A stretch of 64,000 nt of DNA from the NCBI RefSeq assembly GCF_004801415.1, contig NZ_SSNX01000001.1, positions 1-64,000 of the forward strand. Direction: 5' to 3'. The stretch's first letter is position 1. Each line of letters begins with the position of its first letter. Positions 28,500 through 38,239 of the stretch are shown in pieces. The notes beneath the pieces are model-generated. The model did no database searches. It had not been told where the DNA came from and saw nothing but the letters and a program-made list of their open reading frames with translations. This DNA is from Deinococcus sp. KSM4-11. GTDB taxonomy: Bacteria > Deinococcota > Deinococci > Deinococcales > Deinococcaceae. The position numbers were made by a program, and so were the translations under genes.

Positions 28500-29291
28500 T
28501 CATGCCCCGGACGGGGCGGCGGGCGGGTCGGGCAGGGCATACACCCGGCGGGCGTTCGCGTCGGTCACGGCTTCCAGGTCGGCCGCGTTCATGCCGCGCA
28601 GCTGCGCAATGAAGTTCAGCGTGTGCCGCACGTAGCCGGGCCGGTTGGGTTTGCCCCGGTTCGGCACGGGGGCCAGGAAGGGGGCGTCCGTTTCAAGCAG
28701 CAGGCGATCCAGCGGCAGCGCCTGCGCGGCCTCGTGGATCTCGCGGGCGTTCTTGTAGGTGGTATTCCCGGCGAAGCCGAAGAAGGTGTGAGGGCCGCGT
28801 TCCAGGCCGAACTTCAGCAGGCCACCGTGCCCGGAGAAGCAGTGCAGGATCACCGGCACGTCCGGCCACGCCCTCAGCACCTCCATGACGCCCTGGTGGG
28901 CGGCCTGTCGATCCTGCTTGTCGCGCGTGTGGATGACCAGCGGCTTGCCCGTGCGGCGGGCGAGATCGAGCTGCCACTCGAAGGCCAGGAGTTGCGCGGC
29001 GCGTTTCGTGTCGTCCCAGTAATCGTCGAGGCCGCTTTCACCGACGCCGACCACGCGGGGATGCCACGCCAGGAGCTCGATGGCGGCCCGGGTTTCGGGG
29101 CTGTCCTCGTCCGTATCGGTGGGGTGCAGGCCGACGGTCGCGTACACGTCACCGAACTGCTCGGCCAGGGTCACGGCGTTCCGGGCATGCTCGGGGCTCG
29201 CCCCGATGCACACCAGGGCGCTCAGGCCCAGTTCGCCGCGCGCGCTGGCGGGATCATCCAGGTAGTCGAGGTGCGTGTGCGTGTCGATCAT
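28500..29291 (-). CDS. TatD-family metal-dependent hydrolase/DNase
   Basis: The 263-residue protein begins [11 protein letters not shown], the usual TatD start with the first metal ligands. It also has [11 protein letters not shown] with the bridging Glu, [16 protein letters not shown] and [10 protein letters not shown] with the last Asp. TatD proteins are TIM-barrel metal nucleases acting as 3'-5' exonucleases or on other phosphoesters. Start ATG 29291 is set by the TACCCT -10 seven nt upstream; the frame is open further but without homology. It precedes the nitroreductase. Confidence 0.9.
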   Translation of the reverse strand: MIDTHTHLDYLDDPASARGELGLSALVCIGASPEHARNAVTLAEQFGDVYATVGLHPTDTDEDSPETRAAIELLAWHPRVVGVGESGLDDYWDDTKRAAQLLAFEWQLDLARRTGKPLVIHTRDKQDRQAAHQGVMEVLRAWPDVPVILHCFSGHGGLLKFGLERGPHTFFGFAGNTTYKNAREIHEAAQALPLDRLLLETDAPFLAPVPNRGKPNRPGYVRHTLNFIAQLRGMNAADLEAVTDANARRVYALPDPPAAPSGA

Positions 29292-29298
29292 GCCCGCC

Positions 29299-29304
29299 AG
29301 GGTA
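29299..29304 (-). promoter_or_regulatory. Leaderless-type -10 (TACCCT) for the TatD gene
   Basis: TACCCT, 7 nt, then ATG 29291. Confidence 0.65.
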
Positions 29305-29450
29305 ATGCTGAATTCGCCTTTACCCGTTCCGGTGGCCGCTTGATCCCACACCGGCGCAGGCAGGAACCCGGACAAAGGCCCCCGACGGGGGCGCACGTCG
29401 TCCACCGGGCCTCCCACTCCAGCCCCACCACTCTCATGAAGGGCGCGCGG

Positions 29451-29456
29451 TAAAGT
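29451..29456 (+). promoter_or_regulatory. Leaderless-type -10 (TAAAGT) for the LptC-like gene
   Basis: TAAAGT, 6 nt, then GTG 29463. Confidence 0.55.
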
Positions 29457-29462
29457 GCCCGC

Positions 29463-30077
29463 GTGCCCAGAGCCGGTCTCTACGCCCTTCTCGTCATTCT
29501 GGGGTTCGCCCTGCTGTTTGCGTTCCTGCCGTCCGGCACGACGGCGGGCAGCCAGACGGGCGCCACCCTGAGTGGCGTGAAGTTCCGCCTGTATCCCAGC
29601 CGGGACGAGGACGCCGTGTGGTCATTCGCGGCCCAGCAGGTGACGAGTGATCCCGTGGCGGGCGAGACGCACCTGACCGGCCTGTCCGGCGGCCAGCGGC
29701 TCGTGAAGCAGCGTGATCCAAAGACAAACGCCCTCACGGGCCGTCAGACCCTCGACGCCCGGCTGGACACGCAGGATCTCACCATCGACGATCAGGACAA
29801 CATGACCACCCGTCAGGCCAAGATCACGCTGGTGAACGAGTGTGCGGACATCGATCTTCGGGGCACGCCGGACTCGCCCGTGAAGATCGAGCAGGGTCAG
29901 GGGTTCAGTGCACCCGTGGCCGAACTGAGTTCGCCGCTGCTCAGCGGCCACATCGAGAACCTGCGCATGACCTTCGGCTTCAGCATTGAGGAGTCCGATC
30001 CGGCGCATTCCAACTTCACCTCGAATCTAGACACTACGGAACGCTGTGTGAACGGCAAGCGCGTGACCGGTACCTGA
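29463..30077 (+). CDS. LptC-like single-pass envelope protein
   Basis: A 204-residue protein with one N-terminal membrane anchor (residues 5-25, [20 protein letters not shown]) and a mature part full of short beta strands ([40 protein letters not shown]). The anchor plus repeated beta-jellyroll pattern, and the following OstA/LptA-like genes, point to an LptC-like role in a periplasmic bridge. LptC normally receives LPS from LptBFG. The assignment rests mainly on position and fold pattern. It starts at GTG 29463. Confidence 0.55.
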   Translation: MPRAGLYALLVILGFALLFAFLPSGTTAGSQTGATLSGVKFRLYPSRDEDAVWSFAAQQVTSDPVAGETHLTGLSGGQRLVKQRDPKTNALTGRQTLDARLDTQDLTIDDQDNMTTRQAKITLVNECADIDLRGTPDSPVKIEQGQGFSAPVAELSSPLLSGHIENLRMTFGFSIEESDPAHSNFTSNLDTTERCVNGKRVTGT

Positions 30078-30106
30078 ATCCCACCGTCTATCCCCAGGAG
30101 ATCCCC

Positions 30107-30997
30107 ATGAAACAAAAAGCCCTGTTCCTCAGCCTGCTCGTCACGACCGCCGCCCTCGCGCAGGCGGCCGATACCACCAAGCGCCTGATCACCATCCAGG
30201 GTGGGCCGCGCGGCGACCTGCGCAAGGGCCCCCTGACCTTCACGGGCAGTCCGGTCAAGGCGACCGTGAGCACCCTGAACATCGAGGCGTCGCAGGCCGT
30301 CATGTCCGCGCCCGCCGGCACGCTACTGATCGAGGCCAAAGGCAAACGCACCGCGGACTTCACGGGCAGCGTGGTCGTGACCCGTGGACGCCTGACCGCC
30401 AAGGGCGACAAGCTCGCGTATTCCGAGGTGACCGGGCAGGGCATCATGACCGGCACGCCCAGCGCGACCTTCGTGCCGGCCAACAAGGAAGACGGTGACG
30501 CCGTGGCGATCCAGGCCACCCAGATGAGCTTGGACGTGGACAACAATGTCTCGACCAGCACGGGCAGCGTGGGCCTGACCAACGGCACCCAGACCGGCAA
30601 GGCCGACAAACTGGTGTTCGACGAGGACAAGGAACTCGCACAGCTGACCGGCACACCCAGCCTGACCCGCGCCGCGAAGGGCGCCCAGAAGGAACTGGTG
30701 ATGAGCGGCACTGAAGTCCGGGCCCGCACCAAGGAGAAGACGCTGTACGTGAAGGGCAACGTCAAGCTCGTGCAGGGCACCACGACCACCACCGGCGACG
30801 CCGTGTACTACGACGACAAGAAGAACGTGGCCTACGTGGTCGGCAACGCCGTGAGCGTGGACAGCAAGACCAAGGTCACGCTGCGCGCCCCCGCCAGCGG
30901 CTACCTGGAGCAACGCACGGACCTGGCGCGCGTGCGGGTGCTGAACTCGGCGTACAAGATTCCCGTGGATCAGTTCACGCTGCGCAGCGAGCAGTAA
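30107..30997 (+). CDS. LptA/OstA-like periplasmic protein
   Basis: The 296-residue protein starts [14 protein letters not shown] at ATG 30107, with AGGAG at 30096-30100 and a signal peptide ending near ALAQA. The rest is a run of beta-strand repeats of the OstA type ([63 protein letters not shown]). In proteobacteria LptA bridges the periplasm to carry LPS. It lies 29 nt after the LptC-like gene in an apparent operon. What it carries here is unknown. Confidence 0.75.
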   Translation: MKQKALFLSLLVTTAALAQAADTTKRLITIQGGPRGDLRKGPLTFTGSPVKATVSTLNIEASQAVMSAPAGTLLIEAKGKRTADFTGSVVVTRGRLTAKGDKLAYSEVTGQGIMTGTPSATFVPANKEDGDAVAIQATQMSLDVDNNVSTSTGSVGLTNGTQTGKADKLVFDEDKELAQLTGTPSLTRAAKGAQKELVMSGTEVRARTKEKTLYVKGNVKLVQGTTTTTGDAVYYDDKKNVAYVVGNAVSVDSKTKVTLRAPASGYLEQRTDLARVRVLNSAYKIPVDQFTLRSEQ

Positions 30998-31016
30998 AGG
31001 CAGGTGGGCACGGCGC

Positions 31017-31022
31017 TACACT
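31017..31022 (+). promoter_or_regulatory. Leaderless-type -10 (TACACT) for the second OstA-like gene
   Basis: TACACT, 5 nt, then ATG 31028. Confidence 0.5.
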
Positions 31023-31027
31023 CGCGT

Positions 31028-32122
31028 ATGGCCTTTCCCCGGCGATCCACGGCCGCCCTCCTGACGCTGGCGCTGCTGGGTGGCCCGCTGACGGGCGTGT
31101 TGCCGCTCGCGCGCGCGCAGCAGACGGCCTCGCCGGCGGACCAGGCGGCCCCGGCAACCTCTCCTGCGGCGCCCGCCCCGGCCGCCACGCCCACCGACAC
31201 AACCGCGCCCGATACGGCGTCACCGGATGCCGGGTCGGAGAACGCCAGCCTGGAACTGGTGCGCAAGGGCCAGAAGGACGGCAAGGAACGCCGCATCCGG
31301 ATCGTGCGGACCGGCACCAGCGATGAAACGGGCATCTTCACGGTCTGCAGTCCGCAAGACGGCGACCCTGAGAATGCACCGAACATCGCCGTATTCAGCG
31401 AGACGGGCAAGGGCGGCATCGAGATCACCATCGACAAGAACCTGATCCGCGTGCCGCTCGCGGTGGTCACGCAGCAGCAACCCAAGGAGGGGCAGGACGG
31501 CAGTGACGGCCGCGTGGAGGCCAGCGCCGGCACCGCCCAGTTCCTAGATGCCGCGCCGGCGGGGGCCACGGACCGACTCTCGAAGTGCGGCGTTCAGGCC
31601 ACGCCGAAGCCCGCGCCGGACACGGTGTTCGTCACGCAGGGCAAGACCGAACTGAAGGGCCAGTCGCTCGTGTACGACGAGACCGACGGGATCGCCCGGA
31701 TCGACGGGCCGATCACCTTCAACCGCCCCAACCAGACGGATCCGCTGACCGGCAAGAGCGACAAGATCGAGGTGGACGTCGATCAGGAGAAGACGACGCT
31801 GGTCGGGAACGTCGTGCTGAACTCGGCCGGTGGGCGGGTCAGCCGGGCCGCCCGCGTCGAGTACGACGACACCCGCAACCTCGCGCGCCTGATCGGCACG
31901 CCGGATCAGCCGGCCCAGAGCGTGAAGGGCGGCGATACCCTGACAGCAGGGATGATCCTCTACGACCTCGACCGTAACGAGGTGTACGCCGTGAAGGCCG
32001 AGGGCGGCACCATCACCGGCGAATTCCAGGACGGCGACACCGGCACGGACACCGCTCAGGGCGGTTCCACCCCTTCGACTACGCCGACGACCACTCCGCC
32101 AGGCTCGACCTCGCCGCCCTGA
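31028..32122 (+). CDS. Second LptA/OstA-like secreted protein
   Basis: A 364-residue protein starting [16 protein letters not shown] with a signal peptide ending near ARAQQ and an Ala/Pro/Thr-rich linker. The C-terminal half (from about 200) has OstA-type strands: [61 protein letters not shown] Ser/Thr/Pro tail closes it. With the two preceding genes it makes an Lpt-like set. Its end overlaps the convergent ldh by 44 bp. Confidence 0.7.
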   Translation: MAFPRRSTAALLTLALLGGPLTGVLPLARAQQTASPADQAAPATSPAAPAPAATPTDTTAPDTASPDAGSENASLELVRKGQKDGKERRIRIVRTGTSDETGIFTVCSPQDGDPENAPNIAVFSETGKGGIEITIDKNLIRVPLAVVTQQQPKEGQDGSDGRVEASAGTAQFLDAAPAGATDRLSKCGVQATPKPAPDTVFVTQGKTELKGQSLVYDETDGIARIDGPITFNRPNQTDPLTGKSDKIEVDVDQEKTTLVGNVVLNSAGGRVSRAARVEYDDTRNLARLIGTPDQPAQSVKGGDTLTAGMILYDLDRNEVYAVKAEGGTITGEFQDGDTGTDTAQGGSTPSTTPTTTPPGSTSPP

Positions 32123-33005
32123 GCACGCCCGCACTGGCTTCCAGGGCCTGCCCCTCGGCGGGGGTCAGCTCGGGCATGACCGTGTCGATCACGCCCGCTG
32201 CGCCGACGATGCGCGGCAGGCTCAGGCTCACGCCGAAGGCCTCGGTGGGCACGCTGACGGTCAGGATCGCGCGCCGGTCGGCCAGAATACGTTCCGTGAT
32301 GCGGGCCAGGGCCGCACCAATCCCGTAATACGTGGCGCGCTTGCCCTGAAAGATCGAGGCCGCCGCGCCCCGCGTGCCCGCCTCGATCTCGGCCTGGATC
32401 TCCGGCGTCCAGGGCCGCTGCCGGGCGGCCATGAACGCGGCTACGGGCAGGCCGGCCACCGTCACGGAACTCCACGCGATGACCTCCGAATCGCCGTGCT
32501 CGCCCAGCACCGCTCCGTGGACGTGCGTCGCATCCACGCCAGCGTGCTCGGCGGTCAGCCAGCGCAGGCGGGCGCTGTCGAGCACCGTGCCGGATCCCAG
32601 CACCGCGCGGCCCGGCAGCAGCCGCGCGGTCAGGTCGGTCAGGACATCCACCGGATTCGTAGCGATCAGTAGCGCGGCGTCCGGGGCGGCGGCCGCCACC
32701 TGCGGCAGCAGGGTTCGGAAGATCGCCGCATTGCGGCCCAGAAGGGCCAGCCGGGACTCGCCGGGCTGCTGGTTAGCCCCCGCCGCGACGACCACCACGC
32801 GGCTGCCCGCCAGCTCGGCCAGGGCACCGCTCCCGACGCGGGTGCCGTGACTGACCGGGCTGGCGTGCGCGATGTCCTGCGCTTCCGCTTGCGCGCGGGC
32901 TGGATCGAGGTCCGTGAGCAGCAGTTCACTGCACGAACCGCGCAGCACCATGGCGTACGCGGCCGTCGCGCCCACCAGACCCGCCCCGACCACGCCGACT
33001 TTCAC
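32079..33005 (-). CDS. ldh: L-lactate dehydrogenase
   Basis: A 308-residue protein with NAD motif [13 protein letters not shown] at residues 3-15, substrate loop NQQPGESR with the Gln that marks lactate rather than malate specificity, TNPVDV, and catalytic GEHGDSE with the active His near 170. It reduces pyruvate to lactate with NADH. The start is GTG 33005 with a GAGGT-like ribosome site nearby. The 3' end overlaps the convergent OstA-like gene by 44 bp. Confidence 0.92.
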   Translation of the reverse strand: MKVGVVGAGLVGATAAYAMVLRGSCSELLLTDLDPARAQAEAQDIAHASPVSHGTRVGSGALAELAGSRVVVVAAGANQQPGESRLALLGRNAAIFRTLLPQVAAAAPDAALLIATNPVDVLTDLTARLLPGRAVLGSGTVLDSARLRWLTAEHAGVDATHVHGAVLGEHGDSEVIAWSSVTVAGLPVAAFMAARQRPWTPEIQAEIEAGTRGAAASIFQGKRATYYGIGAALARITERILADRRAILTVSVPTEAFGVSLSLPRIVGAAGVIDTVMPELTPAEGQALEASAGVLRAARSSLAEWSSA

Positions 33006-33035
33006 GGCGGACCTCGTCTTCCTAGGCTGGGCACG

Positions 33036-33479
33036 TCAGCCGTGGCGAACCGTCAGCACCGGAATGCGGCTGCGGGCCACCAGTTTCTCGGCCGTGCTGC
33101 CCAGCAGGAAGTGTTCCAGCAGGCCCTGCTGGTGCGTGCCCACCACGATCAGGTCCGCGCCCCAGGCCTCGGCGGCGTCCAGGATGCCGGTCAGGGGATC
33201 GCCGACCAGCTGCACGGTCTCCTCGCCCGGCTGCACCAGCCGCGACATGACGCCCGCGTCGGCGTCCTCCAGTGCGTCCAGCAGCGACGGATCGGGCATG
33301 GTGGGAGTCACGCCACCCATCAGATCCGGCGTGACTCCGGCGCGGGCGTCCGTGACGTGCGCGAGCTTCAGCTGAGCGCCGGGAAAGCGGGTGCGGGCCG
33401 TCTGGAGCGCCAGCCGGGAAGCGTCGGAGAAGTCCACGCCCACGAGGATCTTCTGGAAGGAGGAGGGGGTCTGCGTCAT
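33036..33479 (-). CDS. Universal stress protein (UspA family)
   Basis: A 147-residue protein starting [19 protein letters not shown] at ATG 33479. The C-terminal nucleotide motif reads [15 protein letters not shown]. The family consensus is GxxGx9GS/T; the second Gly is Gln here, so ATP binding may be weakened. These proteins respond to stress, often as dimers. It lies 30 nt upstream of ldh in the same direction, so the two may be co-transcribed. The start is supported by TACGTT six nt upstream. Confidence 0.87.
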   Translation of the reverse strand: MTQTPSSFQKILVGVDFSDASRLALQTARTRFPGAQLKLAHVTDARAGVTPDLMGGVTPTMPDPSLLDALEDADAGVMSRLVQPGEETVQLVGDPLTGILDAAEAWGADLIVVGTHQQGLLEHFLLGSTAEKLVARSRIPVLTVRHG

Positions 33480-33485
33480 GGCCCG

Positions 33486-33491
33486 AACGTA
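33486..33491 (-). promoter_or_regulatory. Leaderless-type -10 (TACGTT) for the UspA gene
   Basis: TACGTT, 6 nt, then ATG 33479. Confidence 0.6.
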
Positions 33492-33624
33492 CACCCCGCC
33501 CGTCAGATCCGCTTGAAAAATCAAGGGCACATGAAGATCTGCCTCCACTTCACCCGTGGGGGCAGGTCGGAAGCCGCGAGGCAAGGTGGTCACCGCCGCC
33601 AGAACGGTGACCGGGTGGCGGTCG

Positions 33625-35346
33625 TCAGAGCCGGAAGGGTGCGTTCCACGCGCGGTTCTGCGCCTTGAAGATCAGGTTCAGCAGGCCAGACGGGTCCGTG
33701 TAGAAGATCTCCAGCTGGTTGGACATGGTCTGGTAGCGCATCGCCAGCGGGCTGCCGGGCGTGGCCGCGCCAGGGTTCGAGATCGCGATGGGCCCGTTCC
33801 ACCTGCCGTTCTGGGCCTTCCACGTCAGGTTCACGGCGCCGTTGGGGCCGACCGTGGCGACCTCCAGCTGGTTGTTGAGCGGGTAGAAGGACGCCACGAT
33901 GCTGCGGCCGGGCACGCCGGTCTGCGGAGGCGTGATGGCGGCGGGCGGGTTCCACCGGCCGTTCTGGGCCTTCCAGATCACGTTCACCTGCCCGCGGTTG
34001 TCCACGAAGAAGCCCTCGAGCTGGTTGTTCAGCGGGTAATAGGTCAGGGTGATCCGCGCGCCGGGCGTGGTGACGTTCGCCGCCGAGATCGCCCCCGGCG
34101 GCACCCACGCGCCGTTCTGGGCCTTGTATGCCAGCCGGATGGCCCCGTCGTTGCCGGCGAACATCGCCTCGAACTGGTTGCCCTGCGGATTGAACACCAC
34201 GCTCACGCCCCCGCCCGACGGTCCCTGGTTGGCCGGACTGATGGTGCCCGGAGCGTTCCAGGCGCCGTTCTGGGCCTTCCACAGCACGTGCAGGGCGCCG
34301 TCGTTGCCGAGGTACAGCACCTCCAGCTGGTTGTTCAGCGGGTAGAACGCGGCGTGCAGGTCACCTCCGGGGCGGATGGTGTTCGGGGCGGTCAGGCGGA
34401 TGGGGTTCGACCACGCGCCGTTCTTCGCCTTGTACGTCACGTAGATCGCGCCGTCGTTGGCCGCGTAGAACGCCTCGAGCTGGTTGTTCAGCGGGTAGGC
34501 GACCATCGAGATGCGGGCGCCCTGCGGCAGCAAGCCAGGCCCCGACAGCGTGATCGGGCCCTTCCACCACGAGTTGTTGACCTTCCACACCAGGCCCAGC
34601 GCCCCCTGGGGCGTGACATACATCGTCTCGAACTGTTCGAGGTTGAAGGTAGGGTAATCGGCGATCTCAGGGCTGCTGCCAGGAACCGGCGTGCTCCCCT
34701 TGCCGTACAGGACGTTCACGCCGATCTTGTCGAGGTCGCTGAGCTGCCCGTTCCCGTTCCAGTTCGGGTTGCAGTAGTTCATGATCGAGACCTTGTCGTA
34801 GGGCGTCACGGTCCAGTCGGGCTCGGTACCCTGATGGTCCTGGTCGCAGTCGAACCGGTCGGAACGGTTCTGCTCGTGTGCGATGCCGAGCGCGTGCCCG
34901 AACTCGTGCGCGGCGATGGCCTGGATGCAGTACTGGCGGGTCTTCTGGCAACTGGTACTGAAGTTCATGAAGGTGAAATTCAGCTGCATGCCGTTCTGCA
35001 CGCCGTCGATGCCCGTGCCGAGTGCCGTGGTATGCGAGCGGTTGTCGATGATCTGGATGCGGATGCCGCGTGAGTTCGCGGCGCACTTGCCCCAGCCGAT
35101 GAAGCGCACGGCGGACGCGGCTTCCCAGGTGCGCTGCACCGCGTCGTGCACCCAGCCGCGTTCGGCGAGGTCGTTGCCGGGGTTCTCCCAGCACACGCCG
35201 ATCTGTGCCGAGGGCCACAGGCTGGACTGCTGGACGCTGAGAGGCGCGCTGGTCTTGCCGATGTTCTCCTGGGCCGCCGCGCTGCCGGCGACGAACGCCA
35301 AGGCCAGGAGAGGGCGGAGGGCCGGACGGAACGGAACATGGATCAT
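33625..35346 (-). CDS. Secreted zinc metalloprotease with seven-repeat propeller domain
   Basis: A 573-residue protein. A signal peptide (to about residue 25) precedes a metzincin domain: zinc motif [12 protein letters not shown] at 147-158 and Met-turn SIMNY near 189. From about 234 to the end come seven repeats of about 51 residues, each with NQLEVFY..DGALNV.WKAQNG.W..P. That pattern resembles PLL/PHL-type seven-bladed lectin propellers. I infer that it binds glycans and targets the protease. The last repeat stops early, so N- and C-ends may close the ring. It is the last of five co-oriented genes. Confidence 0.8.
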   Translation of the reverse strand: MIHVPFRPALRPLLALAFVAGSAAAQENIGKTSAPLSVQQSSLWPSAQIGVCWENPGNDLAERGWVHDAVQRTWEAASAVRFIGWGKCAANSRGIRIQIIDNRSHTTALGTGIDGVQNGMQLNFTFMNFSTSCQKTRQYCIQAIAAHEFGHALGIAHEQNRSDRFDCDQDHQGTEPDWTVTPYDKVSIMNYCNPNWNGNGQLSDLDKIGVNVLYGKGSTPVPGSSPEIADYPTFNLEQFETMYVTPQGALGLVWKVNNSWWKGPITLSGPGLLPQGARISMVAYPLNNQLEAFYAANDGAIYVTYKAKNGAWSNPIRLTAPNTIRPGGDLHAAFYPLNNQLEVLYLGNDGALHVLWKAQNGAWNAPGTISPANQGPSGGGVSVVFNPQGNQFEAMFAGNDGAIRLAYKAQNGAWVPPGAISAANVTTPGARITLTYYPLNNQLEGFFVDNRGQVNVIWKAQNGRWNPPAAITPPQTGVPGRSIVASFYPLNNQLEVATVGPNGAVNLTWKAQNGRWNGPIAISNPGAATPGSPLAMRYQTMSNQLEIFYTDPSGLLNLIFKAQNRAWNAPFRL

Positions 35347-35404
35347 GGAGGCTCCTGGCGGGAAGAAGCGGCGCGCCCGCCACGCGCAGAATCAGTGACG
35401 CGGC

Positions 35405-37069
35405 TTACTGCGGCAGGATGCCGGTGCTGGCCTGTCCCACGAAGGTGCTCACCCACGTCCACGGCAGGTACACGTAGCCCTGGTCGCCCCAGCAGTCGCC
35501 CCAGGAGTTCTTCACGATGAAGTACCCGTAATCGTCCGCGATGGGGGCCGAGGGCACGGTCTGGTGCAGGTTCTGGCTGGAGATGAAGCCCGTGACGGTC
35601 ATCACGTGATCCAGCTCGAAGTCGTCGGTGCCGTCGGCCTTCTTCTGCATGGTCTGGCGGGTCGCGTACCCGTTCGCGTCCGGGTTCATGTTGGACAGCG
35701 ACGGAGCGCTGTTCGCGGTGGGTTTCACGTAACGCATGTCGAGTGTGATGGTCGTCGGGTGGCCCAGCACGGAGCGCAGCAGCAGGATCACCATCGACCG
35801 ATCCTTGTCGCCCTGATCCCAGAAGTCGGTGGGCGACTGCATGCGGTAGCCGCTCGGGCTGCCGGTGTTCGGCAGGCTGCGAATCACGTACACGTGGCCG
35901 CCGAAGGGGACGGTCAGCAGGTAGCCCTGGAAGTTCGTGTCCGAGCACGGCCCGACGTGGTGGGTGGCGTCCTGGTAGCCGTCGCAGGAGTGCGTGTAAG
36001 TCTGGGTCTTGTCGTTCGACTGGCGGCTGTTGCTCTTGTTGTATTGCCAGCCCTTCTCCAGCGCGAAGGTGTAGTTCGCGGCGCTGGCCTTCTGCGCGAT
36101 GTAGATGGGATCGCCGCCGTCCCCGTAGGTGCGCGGGGCCCAGGTGATGAAGCGGTTCGCGGCGTAATCCTGCTCGGAGAGGTTCACGAGCTTGTGGTCA
36201 CGCCGGGCGATCTCGGCTTCGAGGGCCGCGACGGTCGCGAAGGCCCAGCAGGTGCCGCGCTGCCCCTGATCCTTCACGGTGGTCGTGAGGTTCTTGAGCG
36301 GCCAGTCGAAGTTCTTGTAGATGCCTGTGGCCGTCGGCGCTTCGCAGGCCCCGGTCTGCGTGCGGTCGAGCTGGTCTGCCGCCCCCACCTCAAGGTTCGC
36401 CGGGTCGAGCAGGTATTTCAGATTGGCGATGGAGGCGCGGTCATTGATCAGGACGTCACCGAGCGCCTTGTTGTAGCGCACGATCGCCGCCTGATCGAGG
36501 CTGGTCACGCTGTCCGGGGAGGGCAGCCCCAGCTGCGTAGGAGAGAACCCCAGCGCCTGTTGCAGGTCCGGGTACAGCTGGGTGTACAGCCGCGCTTGGT
36601 TGTCACGGGTGGGGAAGGTGCGGGCGTGCGTGGCCAGACTGGCCCGCCCGAACGCGTTCCCGAGCAGCGTCACGGCTTTGGCGCCGCCCGCCGTATCGAC
36701 TAGGAGGCGGTGATCGCCATCCGCGTTGATGGCCGAGGCGTCCGGGCCACTCAGCAGATTCCCGAATTCCGGGAACTGGCCGATGTACTGCGTGGCGTCC
36801 AGGGTGTCCTGGTCGTCCTGGGCCTTCTGGGCGGCGGCCTCGCGGGCCAGGTCCTCTGGCGTGATCGCGGTCGCGCCGCCCTGCACCAGCGTCCGGAATT
36901 CCTGCGGCGTGATCGTCTGCGCGCCCGCCGGCACGTTGTCATCGAAGCTCGGCTGGGTCTGGAAGAACGCCTGGAGGCTCGGATCGGGTGTGCTGCCGCC
37001 ACCACACGCGGAGAGCAGGGCCGTCAGGGCGACGGATAGCGTGAACATCAGGGTATGACGACTGGACAT
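35405..37069 (-). CDS. Papain-like (C1) lipoprotein cysteine protease
   Basis: A 554-residue protein. Lipobox LLSAC (Cys 22) is followed by a long pro-region of about 240 residues. The C1 catalytic core follows: oxyanion Gln in KDQGQ (268), Cys in GTCWAF (274), His in LDHVM (488) and Asn in KNSWG (521). The insert between Cys and His is long, with several cysteines that may form disulfides. It should be anchored outside the cytoplasm. It lies 58 nt upstream of the metalloprotease and probably shares a transcript. Confidence 0.85.
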   Translation of the reverse strand: MSSRHTLMFTLSVALTALLSACGGGSTPDPSLQAFFQTQPSFDDNVPAGAQTITPQEFRTLVQGGATAITPEDLAREAAAQKAQDDQDTLDATQYIGQFPEFGNLLSGPDASAINADGDHRLLVDTAGGAKAVTLLGNAFGRASLATHARTFPTRDNQARLYTQLYPDLQQALGFSPTQLGLPSPDSVTSLDQAAIVRYNKALGDVLINDRASIANLKYLLDPANLEVGAADQLDRTQTGACEAPTATGIYKNFDWPLKNLTTTVKDQGQRGTCWAFATVAALEAEIARRDHKLVNLSEQDYAANRFITWAPRTYGDGGDPIYIAQKASAANYTFALEKGWQYNKSNSRQSNDKTQTYTHSCDGYQDATHHVGPCSDTNFQGYLLTVPFGGHVYVIRSLPNTGSPSGYRMQSPTDFWDQGDKDRSMVILLLRSVLGHPTTITLDMRYVKPTANSAPSLSNMNPDANGYATRQTMQKKADGTDDFELDHVMTVTGFISSQNLHQTVPSAPIADDYGYFIVKNSWGDCWGDQGYVYLPWTWVSTFVGQASTGILPQ

Positions 37070-37188
37070 GATGGTCTCCCTGGGCGTGAAGGCCCGTCCC
37101 GCTCCGGCGTGAACCGGGCGGGCATGGGGTGAAGGACGAACCAGGCGCGGGTGCCGTCAGGACGGACGCGGCGCGGCAGCAGGGTCGT

Positions 37189-37929
37189 TCAGTGCGTGCA
37201 GGTCAGGTCGATGCGGAAGCTGGGATCCTTCACGCCCCAGGGCAGCGCCTTGGCGAAATCGCCGCCCTCGCTTGGCGCGACGCGCCACAGCAGCTTGGTG
37301 GGCGGGCGGCCCGCACTGGCGTTATTGCCGTCGATGGTCGTGACGACCCCGCGCCACACCCCGGAGGGAGGCAGCTGGCTGAAGGTGAACTTCTGGCCGT
37401 TTAGCTCGTCGGTGGTGCCCCAGTTCATGGGGGTGCCGTCGGCCGCGAGGAAGGCCATGTGGGTGCTGTCGGCCATCAGCATGCCGTCCGCGCCGGTCAT
37501 CATCTTGCTGGTGCCGTTGCGCACTTCCAGATCGAGCGTCCAGCGCCCCGAGTTGTCCTCGGGAACCAGCCGCAGGTTGCTGAACTTCACGCGCCACACG
37601 CCGTTGAACAGGGTCTGGTTCAGGCAGCCGGACAGCGCCGTGAGCTGCTGCGAGCCGCCCGCCACCGTGCCGTTCCCGGCCGCCGCCATGCCCGCCGTCG
37701 TGGTGATGCTGAGCGTGCCGCCCGCCGTGCTGACCTTGAAGCCGGCCGCGCTCAGTGCACTGACCGGCACATAGTTCTGCCCGCCGATGTTCACGACTGT
37801 GCCCGGCACCACGCGCCCGTTGATGCTGATCCGGATGGCCCCCGCCGCCAGCGCCGTGGCGGTCAGCAGCAGGCCCAGGCCCAGCGTGCGTCTGTGGTGT
37901 CCCTTGCCCTGTGTGTTCGCTTCCCTCAT
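37189..37929 (-). CDS. Secreted protein with copper-amine-oxidase-N-like domain
   Basis: The 246-residue protein starts MREANTQGKGHHRR at ATG 37929 and has a basic n-region and a hydrophobic signal to about residue 30. Residues ~32-75 (ISINGRVVPGTVVNIGGQ, YVPVSALSAAGFKV, GGTLSI) match the small Cu_amine_oxidN1-like stalk domain common in secreted proteins. The remainder, with a beta pattern and two cysteines, is not recognised. It overlaps the upstream zinc ribbon gene by 3 bp (ATGA), so translation is coupled. Confidence 0.65.
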   Translation of the reverse strand: MREANTQGKGHHRRTLGLGLLLTATALAAGAIRISINGRVVPGTVVNIGGQNYVPVSALSAAGFKVSTAGGTLSITTTAGMAAAGNGTVAGGSQQLTALSGCLNQTLFNGVWRVKFSNLRLVPEDNSGRWTLDLEVRNGTSKMMTGADGMLMADSTHMAFLAADGTPMNWGTTDELNGQKFTFSQLPPSGVWRGVVTTIDGNNASAGRPPTKLLWRVAPSEGGDFAKALPWGVKDPSFRIDLTCTH

Positions 37930-38138
37930 GTCGTTTCTCCCCCCGGAGTGATCAGGTTCCGGCCGCAGCGGGTGCAGTAGCGCGCGTACGGACTGGTGAT
38001 GTCGGCGTGGCAGGCCGGGCACTGTCCGACCAGCCGCGTGCCGTCGTGCGGGCAGTACCGCTCCTCACTGTGACTGGGCAGCGTGCGCCCGCACCTCGGA
38101 CACAATCTGTACGTGACCCCCCGGTTCACCCCAGTCAT
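37926..38138 (-). CDS. Double zinc ribbon protein
   Basis: A 70-residue protein from ATG 38138 with a strong AGGAGG-containing site upstream. Eight metal ligands lie in four CxxC-type pairs: CPRCG, YCPHDG, CPACH and YCTRCG, i.e. two zinc ribbons. No signal peptide or DNA-binding helix is present. Such proteins often bind nucleic acid or serve as adaptors. It starts the sub-operon coding for the secreted protein, papain-like and metalloprotease genes. A longer start at 38171 is less likely. Confidence 0.72.
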   Translation of the reverse strand: MTGVNRGVTYRLCPRCGRTLPSHSEERYCPHDGTRLVGQCPACHADITSPYARYCTRCGRNLITPGGETT

Positions 38139-38239
38139 CCCTCCACCTCCTGCATACACGGTGCTGCCCACCGGGTGAGGGAACGGTCAGGCCACAGCCC
38201 CATTCTGCCGGAACCCCAGCCCCTGTGACTTGCTGACCG

